Below are positions 35,865 to 50,439 of a stretch of DNA of 64,000 nt, in pieces; position 1 is the first letter of the stretch; each line of letters opens with the position of its first letter. This stretch comes from Lagopus muta. Lineage: Eukaryota; Chordata; Aves; Galliformes; Phasianidae. Below the pieces are notes generated by a model. The model searched no databases and was not told the origin of the DNA. It saw only the letters and a list, made by a program, of their open reading frames with translations. Position numbers and translations under genes: made by a program. Location of the stretch: NCBI RefSeq assembly GCF_023343835.1, contig NC_064435.1:86460788-86524787 (forward strand). Reading direction: 5' to 3'.

Positions 35865-37070
35865 CACTGATAAAACAGAAGAAGAAACACACAGCATGGT
35901 AAGAAGTAAAAGTGATCAGGAGAGGGTGTGTCTATGAAGAAGGAGGAAAATGAAAACTTGATATTGTGGTAAGAAAAGGAGAGGGAAGATTTGAATAGGT
36001 AAGCATGTGGGAAATATGTTGACTTTTGATTTGTGTTACAGTGGAAAAGAGGAAAGATGGATGTACGGGGAATGAAAAGGGAAGGGATGAACAAGAGGGC
36101 TGAGACCTCGCGAGACAAGGCTGCAAAATTTGCACACGGTCCAGATGCATCAATAGGACTAGCTTTTATCAGCAGAGGCAACAAGGCAACACAAAAGAAA
36201 GAACAGTGCTTACAGAGTAGTGGGACTGGAGCAGCAATTCAGGATGAAAATGTGAAGTTCTTCAGCAGCCATGGGAAAGATGAATGGGCAAAGACTCTTT
36301 CTCCAGGAAGACACTGGCTAAAATGTAAGACTGAATGGATGAAGAGACTAAGAAATGTACACAACGCTGATGGAGAATTGATCCACAGGGAAAGGCAGAA
36401 GAGTGAAAGCCTGGTTAGATTTCCATGGTGAATGAGAATGGACAAGAAGCCTTGGATGTCCAAAGGGAGAAGTGAGGATGTAGCTGTGAAAGGCGAGGAG
36501 AGAGCATTAAGAGGAAAGATAAAATTGGTAGAGAGATGGCAACAGCAAGAGATGGAGAGCAGCGAAGATATAAACATCATTCAAGGAAGCAGAAGTCATA
36601 AGAGTGAGTTCTGCAGCACAGTTAAGTAAATATTCAGAACATCAGACATACAAAACAGTAGAACAGAGTCTTGGAAGTACCTGTATGTGAGTTGGGGTAA
36701 TAGTTTTGGAGAAAGATGAGCCAAGATTAATAAATGTGTATATTAAGAACAACATGCACTTTAGAGGAATGCTCGTGGAAGATCTAAAGGACAGAAGGAA
36801 TGTGAAAAACTTAGAGAAGCATTGAGTGTGAGAGGAGGAAAGGTAGTGTGAGTCTTAATGGCTCTCAGAATTATAGAGCCTTGCATTGCAGAGGTGGTGT
36901 TGCAATAGGAGGGAAAGCATGCCAGCAAGGGTAGGGAAGAAGTTTGCAGAGACTTTTCTTTCCAGCGTCTGAAACCCAATGAATGCATATCAAATCTGGT
37001 TTTCAGAGAAACAAGCAAGGTAGAAGGGAAGAACTAACTAAAAGGAGAGAGTTGAAAGAAAGAAGAGATA
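35865..37070 (+). other. Purine-rich stretch with long open frame
   Basis: About 1.2 kb is strongly A/G-biased on the plus strand. Within it, frame 36033-36629 is open for about 199 codons apart from one TGA at 36429-36431, and it starts next to an acceptor-like 'tttgatttgtgttacag' (ends 36041). The predicted product is Lys/Arg/Glu-rich without a domain I recognise. The composition may itself explain the lack of stops, so I do not call a gene. Confidence 0.4.
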
Positions 37071-40000
37071 TTGCTATTATTCTTCTACCAAAATCTATCT
37101 CATTAGTCTAATTAGCATCATCTGTCCTTTCCTACACTGCTGAAAGTCTGTATAATGAGAAGGAGGATTTGGGTCACTTGACATACAGGCAGATGGACCT
37201 GCTGACTTCTAAGCTCATGCCTGTGTCTCTTATGTCACTGGTTAGAAGAAAGGGAAAAAAAAAAAACCCAATCAAGCAGTTTTCAAAGTTGGGGTCAGCA
37301 GATATAAGCATATCATTTGCGTTTTGGTTTACTACTGTGGCTTAGCTCAGCAGGCAACGTCTAGAATACTTCAAAACAGGAAGAATAGGATCACTGACTG
37401 CAAATCATCCCCCAACCCAAATAAATAAGGCACTACTGGGTGGGGGAAGGGGGCCGTATTTCATTTCAGTCAGGAAATACAGATATAGACTGGACCAAAA
37501 TGGCATTACTTTTATCCTACAGTATATATGTAACCCAAGTCAATTCTTCTTCACTCAATGCAGCCCAGGCAAGCCAAAAGGTTGGACACCCATGCATTAA
37601 GAGACTAGTGCAACTTGTTCCATTGCCATGTTTGAGAAGAATGATACGGACAATTCAGGAGCAATGAGAGTTGCAGCATATCCACACAACATCCACAAGA
37701 TGATGATCCATCTCTTTAGATTATTGAGAGGGCTAAGGGGGAACCCCATGACAGACAGTAGGTTGTGCAGTGTGTGCACTGTAAGGGGCTCTGTCAGCAT
37801 ACAAAGACGTAGCCAGACCCCATGGCAGGAAATGAAAGCCTGAAATAAGGCAGGTGATGTCAGTCAGGGTAAAGATCAATTAACTTCATCATGATATTAT
37901 ACTGGAATCATATTTTGGCTTAACAGGCACAGAAGCCCCCTTAATTACCATTGCAAAGGTGTCATGAAACATGTGCACGAATAATTGAGACGATATACTA
38001 TATGGATAGAGCCAAATGCGGGTAGGCTGGCCTGGAGAACTGGCAAGGGCTGACAGGAACATGTGCATGTGAGCAGATAGCCCTTGGGGATGACTGGGCA
38101 CCTTAGGGGTCTCTGGCTGTTACAGGTAACTCCAGGAGGTGCTGGTTATGGCCTCCCCAGAAGTATAGCTGATCCGTATTCCTTCCTGTGCTACTTGTTC
38201 CACCTCAGCCAGCAAAACAATTCATCGCTCATCTTGAAGTTCCTGCTCAGTGATGGATTCAGGACCAAGCTACATAATTCAGGAAAAAATGAATTCCTGT
38301 GCTTCTCTCCCACTGAAGTAATGGGATTTCAGACTACCTGAAGATAAATATGGAGTGCAGTCTTCTGCAAATGCAGCCAAGTAACCTGCTGGTGGTAAAG
38401 AGCCAGTAGGGATCACTTTTCCTTTTGTTTGATCTCACTACAGTTTATTTTGTGTTGCCTGTTTAGATCTTAAGTGCTTTATTGTGCAAACTGTCATTTT
38501 CATGAAGGTAGTGTTTAGCACAGCTGAAGCCTGTCTTGATTAGGAGTTCTGTATGCAACTCAAATGCAGATAATAGAAACTTGTTAGAAGACTTGAATTA
38601 AAGCTTCATCTCCCATGCTGTATGGTTTGACATCAGCATTGCTTTATCACTGCAAGTGATCACAAAGCTAGTCAGTCTGAGAGGGCTCATCAAATGCTAT
38701 TACAGAAGCATTTTGTGCTTTGTCTCGCAGCAAACATTTCCAGACCTGGGCTGCTGTTTCTCCACAGTGCCACCATTGCAAATTAAGACCACCCGTATTT
38801 AATGTGCTCAGAGATGAATAAAAGAAATAAAAGAAATGTTTGCTGAATAGATTAGTGTGAGTCTAGTTAAGGACTAAAAATAAGACTTCCAGCATATGCA
38901 GACAGTCACTGTGTCCTTGGGTAACTGCCTTTCCTCATCTGCCTGTGCACAGCTCTAGTTGTTAGCAGATCCTGGTTGAAATTCAAATCAGTTTCAGCAT
39001 CACTGCCGTCTCCTCTAATTGACTCCATAGGCACAGCCGGCTAGTGGGAGGGACGGAGGAGCAAAGCAGGCAGAAAGGACCAGATGATTTCTGGCATATG
39101 CTGGGCTGTGCAGCAAAATGTTGACGACGTGGGGGTCTGGCACTGCACAAACGTCAGGGATTCCCCACATCCTGCCAGGAAACCAAGGGGAATCATCCTT
39201 TTTTTTTTTTTCCTTCTTATTTTAAATGTCAGAAGTGTTAGGCCCAGGTGGCGGTTTACAACCACAGCTCAGCTGGCGAGGGAAGCAGTGCAGCAAAGGA
39301 GGCTCATGGAAATATCCTGGCTGACTCATCCATAATTCATTTGGCGTTCTGGGGAATGTGCAGGCTGCAGTGGGATGCTGGGCACTCTTCAAGGGACTGC
39401 TGTGCTGCCTGGCCACCAGGCAGACAGCACATAGCTCTCTGCACCCCAGAAGGTCCACCAAGGATCTTCCCCTTGCCTGTGCAATGTCAGCACAGCCCCG
39501 GCTGAGTTTCCAGGATCTTCTGCCAAAGAGCTGCCCTAATGATGTCCTTGCACAGAACCCAGAAGGTAGGCAGCTGCAACCCAGGGCAAAGCAGTTTTTA
39601 AGCCTGACCTTCAGCTTGGAGGTAGCTAAGCAACACATTTCATGCTGAGGGATTTTGGTCATCCGGTGAGGTTATTTTAAAGGTATGGCTGGCCTGAAGA
39701 GATGAGTATAGGATCTAGTGGGATGTTTGAAAGAAAAGTTAAAGAAATAGTAGGAGCATGATTTGCAAATGTATGCAAGAGCCTGAACACTGAGGAGCTC
39801 GCAAGGAAAACTAACAGAAAAGAACAGTGAAAAGCAGTGAGTAAAAAATGACCTAGGAAAATGAAAGTAAATGTTAATTATGTGATCTCCATCCACGCAT
39901 GCTGACTCCTTATGAGATGGCTGCTTCCCTCAATTTTCCAAAGTGCAGAGTGAGGTCTGGGGTATTCAAAACACCAGGGGTGCCAAATACACTTGGAGGA

Positions 40001-43000
40001 GGTGTGTGTAACAGCCAGTAGTCCTGGCATCTATGTCAGCTGTGTGTTAGCCACCCTGCCAGGCAGGTGGGAGAGCTGAGGAGCACAAGCACGTAGCTGC
40101 ACCCAAACACAATGACCCAGGGATGTCCAGCTGGATTGCAGATAGCCCAAGGCGTTGATCTGCAGATCAAAAGGGCCACACGCTGTAACACCTGCAGCAA
40201 TGTACAACTTTTGCCTCAACACTCTAGTGATGACAGCATGAAATAATTTGAAAAAATAAGACTCATAACTCGTTTGCGAGCGCACAGAAGTCAAAACCAA
40301 CCAGCTTCCTTCAACGTCACACTGAAGGTACGTTTATTCTACATCTAAAAGCTGTGTTCCAGGAAATCATCATCTTTCAAGGCTGTAGCCATTGTTGCCA
40401 CCTTATATGATTAAAAGATTAAAAAAAAAACACACAACAGAGAGACATAATCTAGAAAACGTAGGTAGTAAGTTTTAACAATAAAAATACAGCCTAGCCA
40501 AAGTAAAGTTTATTCACTACATGGTGCTGTTTAATGTCACACATACTTTCATAGTGTTTTCTTGTCTTGAATCTAATTACTTCCCGGTATTACAGTTTGT
40601 TATATCTGTTTTCATCTCGTGCTGCCACTGTTTCCAACTACGTTGCACAATTCTCTGTATTATTTATTTTGAAGCAGCTTCTGGGATAAAGAATTAGTCC
40701 TGGGATTTATCCACAGCTTTGACGCTGGCCAGCTGGGTGAGTCTTGGCTGAGCTGCTGCTCCTCTTCAACTCTGCTTTTTCAGTAGGAGTGGGATAAAAA
40801 TCTCTCCTGTCTGAAAGCACCTGGATTTTTGCAGATGGAGTGCTATATAATAGTTCAGGAGTGTGGGAATTGCCTGTTTACAGCTACGCGTTCATTGATG
40901 TACTGCACACGCTTAGGAAGCTTTCCTTTTTTTACAGATTAAAACCTTAAGACCAGCAGTTGTTGAAGTGGTCACTAAGCGTAAGAAAACTAGTGAGAAG
41001 TCACTGAATGCATCTCTTCTTCAGCCTGTTTGGAATAGAGAAAGGCACGCCAGGGAGAGAGAGAAGCTTTTAAACGGAATGCTTGCAGCCTACTAGAAAC
41101 ACTTACAGTCAGTGCAGACATACTTTGATTCTGATTTTAGTTTTCTCAAGGTGGCCTTGGAGGGAGCAAACTCACCAGTTCTTACTGTGCCTGCACCCTA
41201 GGCCCAGTGCTGTGGGAAGGAGCTGCAAAAGGGACATGGTAGGAAGGAGCTGCTTGCATTTGCAAGAAAAGCAGGGACAGCAAGCCTCTTGTGCTCTGAT
41301 GACTTTTTTTTGGTCCTGCCTGAGAGTGCACTGAACTCTGCACAGAGATTCTGTCAAGCCTCGAAAGTTTCCTATAATCTCTGCCTCAGCAGAAAATATC
41401 CAGCAGCCAGATTAAATCTCCCTTGCAGTGACTTTCATGTCAGCAGAGAGAGGAGGTTTGAAAGAGATGCAAGAAAAACGGCCACATAAATGTGCTAGAG
41501 ATGTGCATGGAAGTGTTTTAAAAGACGTTTCCTGTTTCACCCTTTTGCATGATCTCCTTTTAAAAAAGCATAATTCAAATCAGTATTAAATGCATTTTCT
41601 TAAATAGTGTCAATTACAGGAAATGTTCTTTCAAGTCCGTGACATTTATAACCATGAAACACCAATTGCTGTACAAGAGCACTACGGTATCTTATCTCTG
41701 AAGGTCACATTTGGAGTTCACATACATATTAAAAAAAATCCCCCAAAGGGAGGATTATTCAAATTGCTGCAGGCTTGTCCTTTCTCTATTACCTCGTATT
41801 TGTTTTCTCAGTTGCACACTCCATAATTCAAACATTGCATGCCTAACATGTGAGCATCTCCACTCCTGTTCCTCTGTACTGGTACACTGTGCCCCAGTGT
41901 AAATTTGTCTTGCCAGTGAGTTTCCAAGGGAATTCAAGATCCTATTAACACAAACTAGACAGGAGAAACAGGGCTTTTTGAGCTGTTAGAGATTTCTGCC
42001 ACATGAGAGTCAATGCTTTGACCCTCCTCCAAATGCCAATAAATTAAGGCAAAATTGTGCAGTGCCTAAAATTTGTACGTCTAAGGTTACCATCTTGCAA
42101 TGCCAAACTGAAGAATTTTTCTCATGCATCCTTTGATTTGTAACTGAAGCACTGTTCATCAATTTGCTTTTCTTACTGCTTTGAAATTGCAGGAAGAACA
42201 CAGGGAAATGACTCAGAAATGCACACCACTACAGGGAATGTAACCATCGTTTAAGACACAGGATGTAAGTTAGAGCATCCAGTGGGAGCCATCTGAGGAA
42301 AGCTCTTCCACCAAGCACTCAGGTTCTCCAAGGAGGACTTTATCCAACCCTTAAAGCCTAGTGAGGCTGTCTCTTCCAGTACAGTTACACCTGTAGTCAG
42401 GCAGGGTACAGGCATTTTACTACAGCCAAACCATGTGCAGCTTGATTACACCCTGGCAGTGCTGATGGAGCATGAAGTAGCAATTTTTTGCATGTGTGTT
42501 TGTGAAAGGCACAGTACTGAATGTTCAACACCTCTGAGGATCCCAAATAAATATATTGTGGTAATGACCTTCTGAATGAGAATATTATAGCACTTACAGA
42601 CAAGCAAACAAGTAGAATGACAATTCAGGCTTTGTCAGTTTGGCAAAGCTTTTAAATTCAACAGACTAGAAGATACCTGGCCCTTTCCTACCACACCTCA
42701 GCAGCTGTACACCATGCACTGGGACTAGATTTTATCCCTGTACAGTATATCCTTCTCAGATAAAAATTAAGAGCTCTTTATTGAAGATGCTCACAAACTG
42801 CATGAGTTTTGATAAAACGTGGGGCTAATTCTAGTTGTACAGCCCTTCTTCCTTCCCTTCTTACCATTCCCTACTTTTAGTACCCATATCAAATTGAAGA
42901 AGTTTTGCTTTCTAGATGATGTTGATGTCCCTCTTCAGTCCTTCTTGTGAAGATGTTGCTGGGTGTTGCATTGTTAGCTGCCTTTTTGCCACAAACCTGG

Positions 43001-44620
43001 GGAAGCCTTGGCTGCAAAACCACAAAACACAAGCTCAGATAACCACCACTTGGCACTTCCCAGCCAATTCTGAACTATTCAAAAACGTGTCATGCCTGCT
43101 TTCGTGTGGATTTGTTACCAGCCATTGATTAACAAGGAATGATGTATCCCTTGTTACAGCAGAGGGTCCTAAACTTTTCCTGCATTGTTGCCCTGATAAT
43201 CTGGTTTTGCCATCCAGTTCCAATTAAGCTTGCTAATACCAAGCTGTAAGCACACACTCGACCACGGAAAGGACAAAAGACTTGTACATCTAGGTCTGTA
43301 ATCTCTGTGGGTAGGTGTCATTATAATACTTCCTTTTTCTGCATTTTTCACCGTGAGTCAATATAAATTCTGTACATCAGAACTTAATTGTAGATTGAGC
43401 TTGTATTTAAATTGATAAAGGTTTGTAGTAAAAGTTGGAAGGAGAAGTTGCTGTCTTTTCTGCTTTATATAACTACATGATAACCATACAGTGGATAAAT
43501 TATAACAAATAAGCATTTCAGCCCACAAGAAGCTTCTGCATAAAAAGATAAGAAAGGATGTGAGCAGGAAAGTTCAATGCAGAAAACAGAAGTTTGGAGG
43601 GTTGAAAGTGCTGCAAAGCAGCAGCAAGTCTGCAAGAGGCCAGAAGTTATCCTAGAGGTGGAGAACCATCAGCAGAATTAGGAAACACCATTAATGCCTC
43701 ATAGTACCTACTGCAGTTTCTGGATTAGAGGTGAAAATGGAGATGTTAGTAACTGAGGTGCAGAGGCTATTTCTCCTATGAAGTGTTTAATTTTGCAAAT
43801 GTATTTCCTCTTGCCTAAGCTGTGTCTCACCTCTTCCTATGAGCCAGGGATGATACGCCATTGAGTCACATCTCTCTTCAGCTTCCCCAGATCTTCAGCA
43901 GCTCTCAGTCCCTCCTCTTCCACATCTTCCAGCATTTCCACACCTCAGGCAGCTGCCCAGTGGTCCCCAACAGCTTGCAGGGAAACCATGCAGGACAGAA
44001 GTGGAGACCTTTGTTCAGAATTGCTCTGGGTGAAGGGAATCATGATGCAGGCAGGGGCTTCAGAGAACAAAAGCCTGCTTTAAGAGCATGCTCTTTCTAC
44101 AAGTCAGATACACACTAAAGCAGGAGATTATTAAAAGCAAGAAAACAAACCACATATTATACTATCTAAAACAGTCTGGATTTAAATTTCCTATACAGTG
44201 AGGTTAAAGTAAATATCACATACCTGTAAAAACATCATAAGAACATTAATAAGTTTGCAAAGACAAGCACACTTAATAAGAAGAAATATGTTAACTTGGA
44301 TTAAGCCTTGCAGCTTTATTTCCTTCCTTCTGGGTGCCCGTGCATCTGGGCAGAGCTCTTGTGGCATGGCGCGCTCAGCAAATGGCAGGAGGCCTGTAGG
44401 GCCCAGTAGCCTTACACAAGGGGAGCTGAAACATACCCATGTGCCAGTTTGTACCCTTCCTGCAATCTGGCAACACCTTTTAGAAATGCATTGTCAGATT
44501 CTTCAGAGTCTCAAACGAACCTGTTCTTTTTTTCTGCATGGACTCATTTAAAAATCCAGGCTAGTGCAGCAAATGAGAAAAATTTGACTTAACTTAAAGG
44601 TAGGAGTTTCATCTGTGATC
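37071..44620. other. Intergenic spacer, right-middle part
   Basis: Unique-looking DNA without recognised repeats. The 39040-39660 segment is somewhat GC-richer, with overlapping ORFs on both strands (up to 146 codons) that look like chance frames. I see no gene, RNA gene or clear regulatory site. Confidence 0.55.
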
Positions 44621-45290
44621 TCATAGAATCATACGCTCATAGGATCCTTAGAGTTGGAAGGTATCTTTAAAGGTGATCTAGTTCAACTCCCCTGCAGTGA
44701 AAAGGGACATCCACAGCTCCATCAGGTTGCTCAGAGCCTGGCCTTGTTGAATGCCTCCAGGGATGGGGCATCACCACATCTCTGGACAACCTGCTGCAGT
44801 GCCTTAATGCCATCAGTGTAAAAGATTGTTTCCTTATATTCAACCTAAATCTTCCCTCTTTAAGTTTGAAACCATTTCTTCTTGTCCTACCATCACAGAC
44901 CCTGCTCCAGAGTCTGTCCCCTTCTTTCTTGGAGCTCCCCTTTAGACACTGTAAGGCCGCTATCAGGTCACCTCACAGCCTTCTCTTCTCCTGGCCGAAG
45001 AGCCCCAGCTCTCTCAGGCTGTCCTCCTCGTAGGAGAGGAGTTCCATCCCGTGGATCACCTTGTGATCTGGACACACTCCAACAGGTCCGTGTCCCTCCG
45101 GTACTGAGGACTCCACATGTGGACGCAGCAGTCCAGGTGAGGCCTCAGAGCACAGCAGAGGGGCAGGATCACCTCCCTCGACCTGCTGGTCACGCATCTT
45201 TTGATGCAGCCCAGGGCACGGTTGGCTTTCTGAGCTGTGAGGGCACATTGCTGGCTTTGTATTGCTCTCGTTAACTGGTTCTGCAATACA
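44621..45290 (-). mobile_element. CR1 LINE, 3' 0.67 kb, minus strand
   Basis: A long antisense CR1 starts at 'tcatagaatcatacgctcat' and includes 'ccagggatggggcatcacca' and 'tcaggtcacctcacagcctt', then the C-terminal end of ORF2 (minus-strand residues REVILPLCCAL around 45170). Two frames share the coding part, so a frameshift has broken it. Confidence 0.92.
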
Positions 45291-48200
45291 ACTTCATACT
45301 ACGGGTTAGTGCTAGAGATAAGAAATGGCCTTCTCTATGGCATATGTTTGACCCCAGCCTCCTCTCATGGGTTAGTTCTGAGTTGAGGACAAATGCTGCC
45401 CACCACATGACTTAAATCAGGCACTTCAGGAAACATGAGAGTTGCTAGAGCTCAACTGGAAGGAGTGGTATACAGAGGAGGTGTTTGCATTCACAGAAAT
45501 CAAAGTCTTTTGGTATGACATTGACATAAAATATTGGAACAAATGAGGAGTCTCCAGTAACAAAATTTATCCCAGAACTCCATGGAACATTGAAATAAAG
45601 CGAAATACTTGCTTATCAAAACCTTCCTCTAATCAGCAAAACCTAGTTGAGTGTAACAAATCCACGGCAACACAGAATTGTTACCTTCCTGCAATCTTTA
45701 CAAAAACAAATTAATCTCTACCATGAGACTTTACTTACTAGTGCCCGTGAGTCCAGAAAATGTTTGCCTATTAACAAACTTTATTATATGTAAGTTACCT
45801 TAAAAAATAGAAAAGTTAGCCAACACTAGCAAAATGCAATGGAATGCTGGGAGAGCATTTTGAGACAGCAAAGAATTGCACTCCACACTTTCCTCAAAAA
45901 ACCCCCACCAACAAACCAAGAGTATTAAATATGAGGGGATCCCTACATACAGATTATTGTTCATTCCTCTACAAAGCTGTAACTCTGAGAAGATGCTAAA
46001 ATGCTGTTAGGTCGAATTGGATGTTGCTGTTTCTAATAATTTTACTACAAATGCATTGACAGGCACTGACACCTTTTTTCTGCTACCAAGGTCACTGAGC
46101 CTGAAGTAAGAATCTCTGCTCTTACCTTGTTTTAAACCAGTTTTTAATCCTCCTGTATGACACAAGCTTGGAAATATGAAAGAAAGATCTCCTAAAAGCA
46201 AAGAAAACAGATGGCAAATAACCAGCCACCTACCCATCCTCTTAAAAAGTCTTATTTTTAAGAATATGGGCTTTTAAGCCAATTTCTGTTGTGGGTGGCA
46301 TTGACTCATGAATTTCAGACACTTAGTGTGGCAATGAAAATCCAGAACCAAACTTAAAATTTTGTGTTTTGGAAAGTACTGTTGAATTTTTAAGCAACAG
46401 AGACGCTTACGTTCCATTTCATTTTCAGAATATCCAAATTAAATACGTGCTTTCAACCACTCAAGCATTCACTTTCATTGTTACTAGTCAAAACTCAAAT
46501 GAAATCTGTTACCTTATCAGTCACAGGAAGGTTTAAGAACACTTTAAGCAGTGCTCAGGGAATAGCTGGTCTGCATGTGGAGGGGAGAGGAGATAGGACA
46601 ACCTCTCTGTCTGTGTCAGCATTTTGGTTTTTAGAAAGGAAAAGTGATTTATTGCCAGGAGGAGAAGTGCCATGCAACTGCAACAGCATTTCTATATTGT
46701 AAAGGTTTTCATACCAAACTCTGTGGAATTCTCATACAGGTAAATTAAAAAGGTAAATTGAAAGAAGGTACCAAGTAGATTAAATAACATTGTTGATAAC
46801 AGAGGTTAGCATAGGTGTGGCTTGGCAAACAGCAGTAACTGCAGATTGCAATAATAATATATGCCAGAACAGGAAGCTATTCTTCCTCCAGTCTTCTGAG
46901 CATATACATTGCAATCATGACAGCTTGTAAAATGGCAAGTTAATCTGAAAAACAATCTTCTGCCTGCAAAATCATGACCTTGACTGAAATATTTTAATTG
47001 TTCTGTCAGAGTATACCTGAAGGTTTCTGTGAGTGAGCAAAGCCAAAAGCAATATCTTATATCTTGTCAGAATACGTATTTTGTAGATGTGTGGTTTAGT
47101 ACTTTTAAAATAAAAAGAGGCAACTCCTTGTACATCCTGGAAGCTTCTGGGAGATTGAATATCTGCACTAAATTGTACCATAAAGAGCAGTCCTGTACAG
47201 TAAGATACTACTATCTAACAAGGGCAGCTGATCTTCAGGATTTCAAATCTCAGCAGACATTCGGGATTTCATGCTATCCTGCTTCCCTTCGATTAGATTT
47301 GAAAGAGACAAACTACAGATTAGCAGTAGGATTGGCAAGAGCCACAACCAAATATTATTTAAACTCAGCATTTTCACCTGTCAGCTTCATGTTCCTGATG
47401 TCCATTTAAAAGCTGCCTCTAAAATTAGCATGTGGAACGTTTGAGTTGGTAAGTGTAGGAGACACAGAGAGGGAAAAGAATAATAGTTTCTCATTTGTAA
47501 ACATCTAATTTACTAAGGAGCCAAATGAGCTGAAGAAAAAAGCATGATGAAACTCCATCTGGGTGCAATTCCTAAAGCCTTACTCATCTCACTTCCTGAT
47601 TCTCCTTTTTGGCCTCCTTTCCCCTCAGGCCCTCCCACCTCTACAAACAACACAACAGTAATTATACTGTCACTGGAGACTTAAACATTCTTGACATCCT
47701 AACATCCCTTCTAACAACTACAGGACATTTCACAAAGGCCCAGGCTGGCTTTCAAGAAGTGGGTCAGCTTGACACACACCATGTGCTTCTGAAAGCCTGC
47801 AGTCCTTGAGTTTGCTCATCTATGGTAATGGGCACCCTACCAATGAGCAGCCTGGAAACAAAACACTGTCTGGTTTGCAATGGGAACTTTAAAATGTTTA
47901 TCAGAAACACGTAAGTTGTAAATTTCCATCTGAAATATCATTTAGAGGATGTCACGTTCAGCTTTCCAGTGCAGCAGAATCCAGGCTTTACAGTTTGGGC
48001 CTCACCTTCCCTTTACTGGCTAAATGAGCACTGGAAGGCACCCAGCACCACTCAGGCATCCATCAGCAATGCACGGAGTGATGGTGGGAGGAAAGGAGCA
48101 CAGAGAGCTTCACTCCATCAGCCCAACGAGGCTGGATTAGTAGCTCTTTTCATTACTTCTTGCCCTGCAACCTCACTTCTCTCAGTCCCTTACCACAAAC

Positions 48201-50439
48201 TCATTTTTAGGTCTAGGCTGACTGGCCGAACTCTTTTTTTTGTGGAAATTATGGCCAGTGTGATTTTTTTTTTCCCCTCAGTCATTCTTTAATGTTTTGG
48301 GTTTTTTTTTTTCCTATATTTCAACATTTAAATCACACCAGCCTGCTTCCAACACTCAGAAGAAATTCATGATGACTCAGAAAGGGATCTTGACCTGCGA
48401 GCTGAGAATTACATCTCTGATAGCATAATGGTTTGATATCAGTTTTCACAAAAGGAATAAATCAATGTGTCTCATCATATTTTCTATTCTGCCCTGCATA
48501 AATTTGTCTTGTGAATAAAACACATTTTATTCAGCTCAGAGGGCATTTCATTTCTGTGTTCATTTTGACATTTTAGTTAGGACACGACGCTAGTACAGAA
48601 CAGTAGCCCAGACAACAGAGACTATAAAATCTTCTATTTGTGATCTATCTCAACGAACAGATTTTCAGTTCTCCTTAAAATGCCTTTCATTACTGGGCAA
48701 AAAACAACCCATGCACCAGAAAACAAACAAAAATAATTGTTCTTCATTGTGAAAATAGGATACGGTTAAGAGCCACAAATAGCTTTGGAGGAAAAGCATG
48801 AAGGAGCTATGAATAAACTTTAAATTATGAACAAAATGCAAAGAAATCCAAATAAATTGGATTACAGAGATTAAATACAGTGCCATATTTTACAAAGAGT
48901 AGATCATACTGCTGTAAAACTTATGGTTCCCAGACATCACAGTGCCCTTGTAATTACCAGAAAGGTAAGAAGAGATTACACAGAACAAGCCAGCTCCTGC
49001 TGTGGATGCACTGCTATCCAAGCACCAAAACTAAACACGTAGATAAAAGCATAAATATATAAAATAACACAAGTGGGGCATTGGCAAACACGAGACATTT
49101 CTATTTGTGTTGGTCTAAGACAGGCACAGGTATAGTTGACTCACACAGCAAAATTACTTCTATTAGCAGATTGCACAGATTTATGAAAACAGAAGCCCCA
49201 TGTTATCTGTGAGCAGCAGTATAGTAATCCTGCAAATTGCAACTTGATTACCATTTGATTCAACCTAGTTAATAGCTGATGATGGCCTGTAATTCTTGTG
49301 ATTCATTCTGGCAAGCTTTTCATTTGTCAGGTCATCAAGCCTAGCCTATACGTGAGCAATTAAATTAGCAGGAAAAAACAGTCCAAATAGCAAAGGACTC
49401 AGCAAAAAATCCTCCAGGTGGTTTGAAGAAATCTATCCCTAGCACTGTTGAAATACCATCGCCTTAGTGGTTTTCTTTTCTCATTAGGACTAGCACAATA
49501 GGTACAAAAACACACTGCTGATTTCCAAGTATCTCCTTGAAGCAGGGAAAATTCATTCCAAAACAATTGTAAAGAAACTATGCGTTGGAAAAACCCAACC
49601 AGGAGAAATCGTAAATGAGGATCAGCAAATGGTTGCCATCACTACAGATGGGTGATACTAGATTGCAGACAGAAAGTAGCTGGAAGTTTGGCTGGCTGGC
49701 AGCTGTAACAGGCTTACTAAATTCGTATGCAACCACGAGGATCAGTCCTACAGGAGGGACGAAGGACATACACAGAAATAGATTCTCAAGGAGAATCCTG
49801 CCTCTGTTTCTTGACAACAGCCACAGAGCTATCAGCATCACTTACACAGTTGGCCACAGCCTACTTACGCAGTCATAGAAAAATACAAAGAGTCACTAAC
49901 GTAGGATCCAAGAGTTAAATTAACCTCAGCAGTGTCGAGGCCACGCAGAATGCCCCACTGCAAGGACAGGATGTGCTCACACCATGGGGAGAGTTTTATT
50001 CTTATTGATGGCTGTCAGCAGGGTGTCAGCCAGGGGCTGCTCTCTCCTCAAGCTCTACATTCATCGGAGAGAGCCGGTGGGAGCACCAAGTGTGAGCTGA
50101 TGCCCACAGTGCTTGCCTGGAGGATCAGGGTCCTCTAGCAACAGAAGGAACCAGTCACCTGTATTCAAGTTCCAACCTGTCCCTGACATGCTGAAATTGT
50201 TGACACAGCCAACAGGAGGCCAAACCCTCAATTGCTGGAATGCTTTGGCTGCATTTTCTTTGGTTCAAATGGTCACCAAATGTAAACATAAATTAAAAAC
50301 AAAACAAAACAAAAAAAACCATACAGAAAAAAATCACTACAAATCAGGCCTAACTAGGCTATACAGCAAAGCAAAAATAACTTCTGGTTGACTCGTCTAC
50401 TGAAATTATCTAAAAATGTCAAAAATAGCCCCTCATCCA
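45291..50439. other. Intergenic spacer near RANBP9, outer part
   Basis: AT-rich unique-looking DNA. ORFs up to 126 codons (47029-47409 plus) are unassigned. The segment around 49200-49330 is repeat-free, but I see no decisive motif. I see no gene. Confidence 0.55.

Noticed and set aside
39222..39662. 146-codon minus-strand ORF overlapping plus-strand ORFs
   Set aside because: Opposing frames of similar quality and no family resemblance. Not supported as a gene.
47029..47409. 126-codon plus-strand ORF
   Set aside because: Composition is not gene-like in its neighbourhood and I recognise no motif. It could be tested by conservation but is not strong enough to call.
39322..49145. Several TGACTCA (AP-1-like) motifs in the spacer
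   Set aside because: The count is about what chance predicts for a 7-mer over this length on both strands, so no cluster is claimed.
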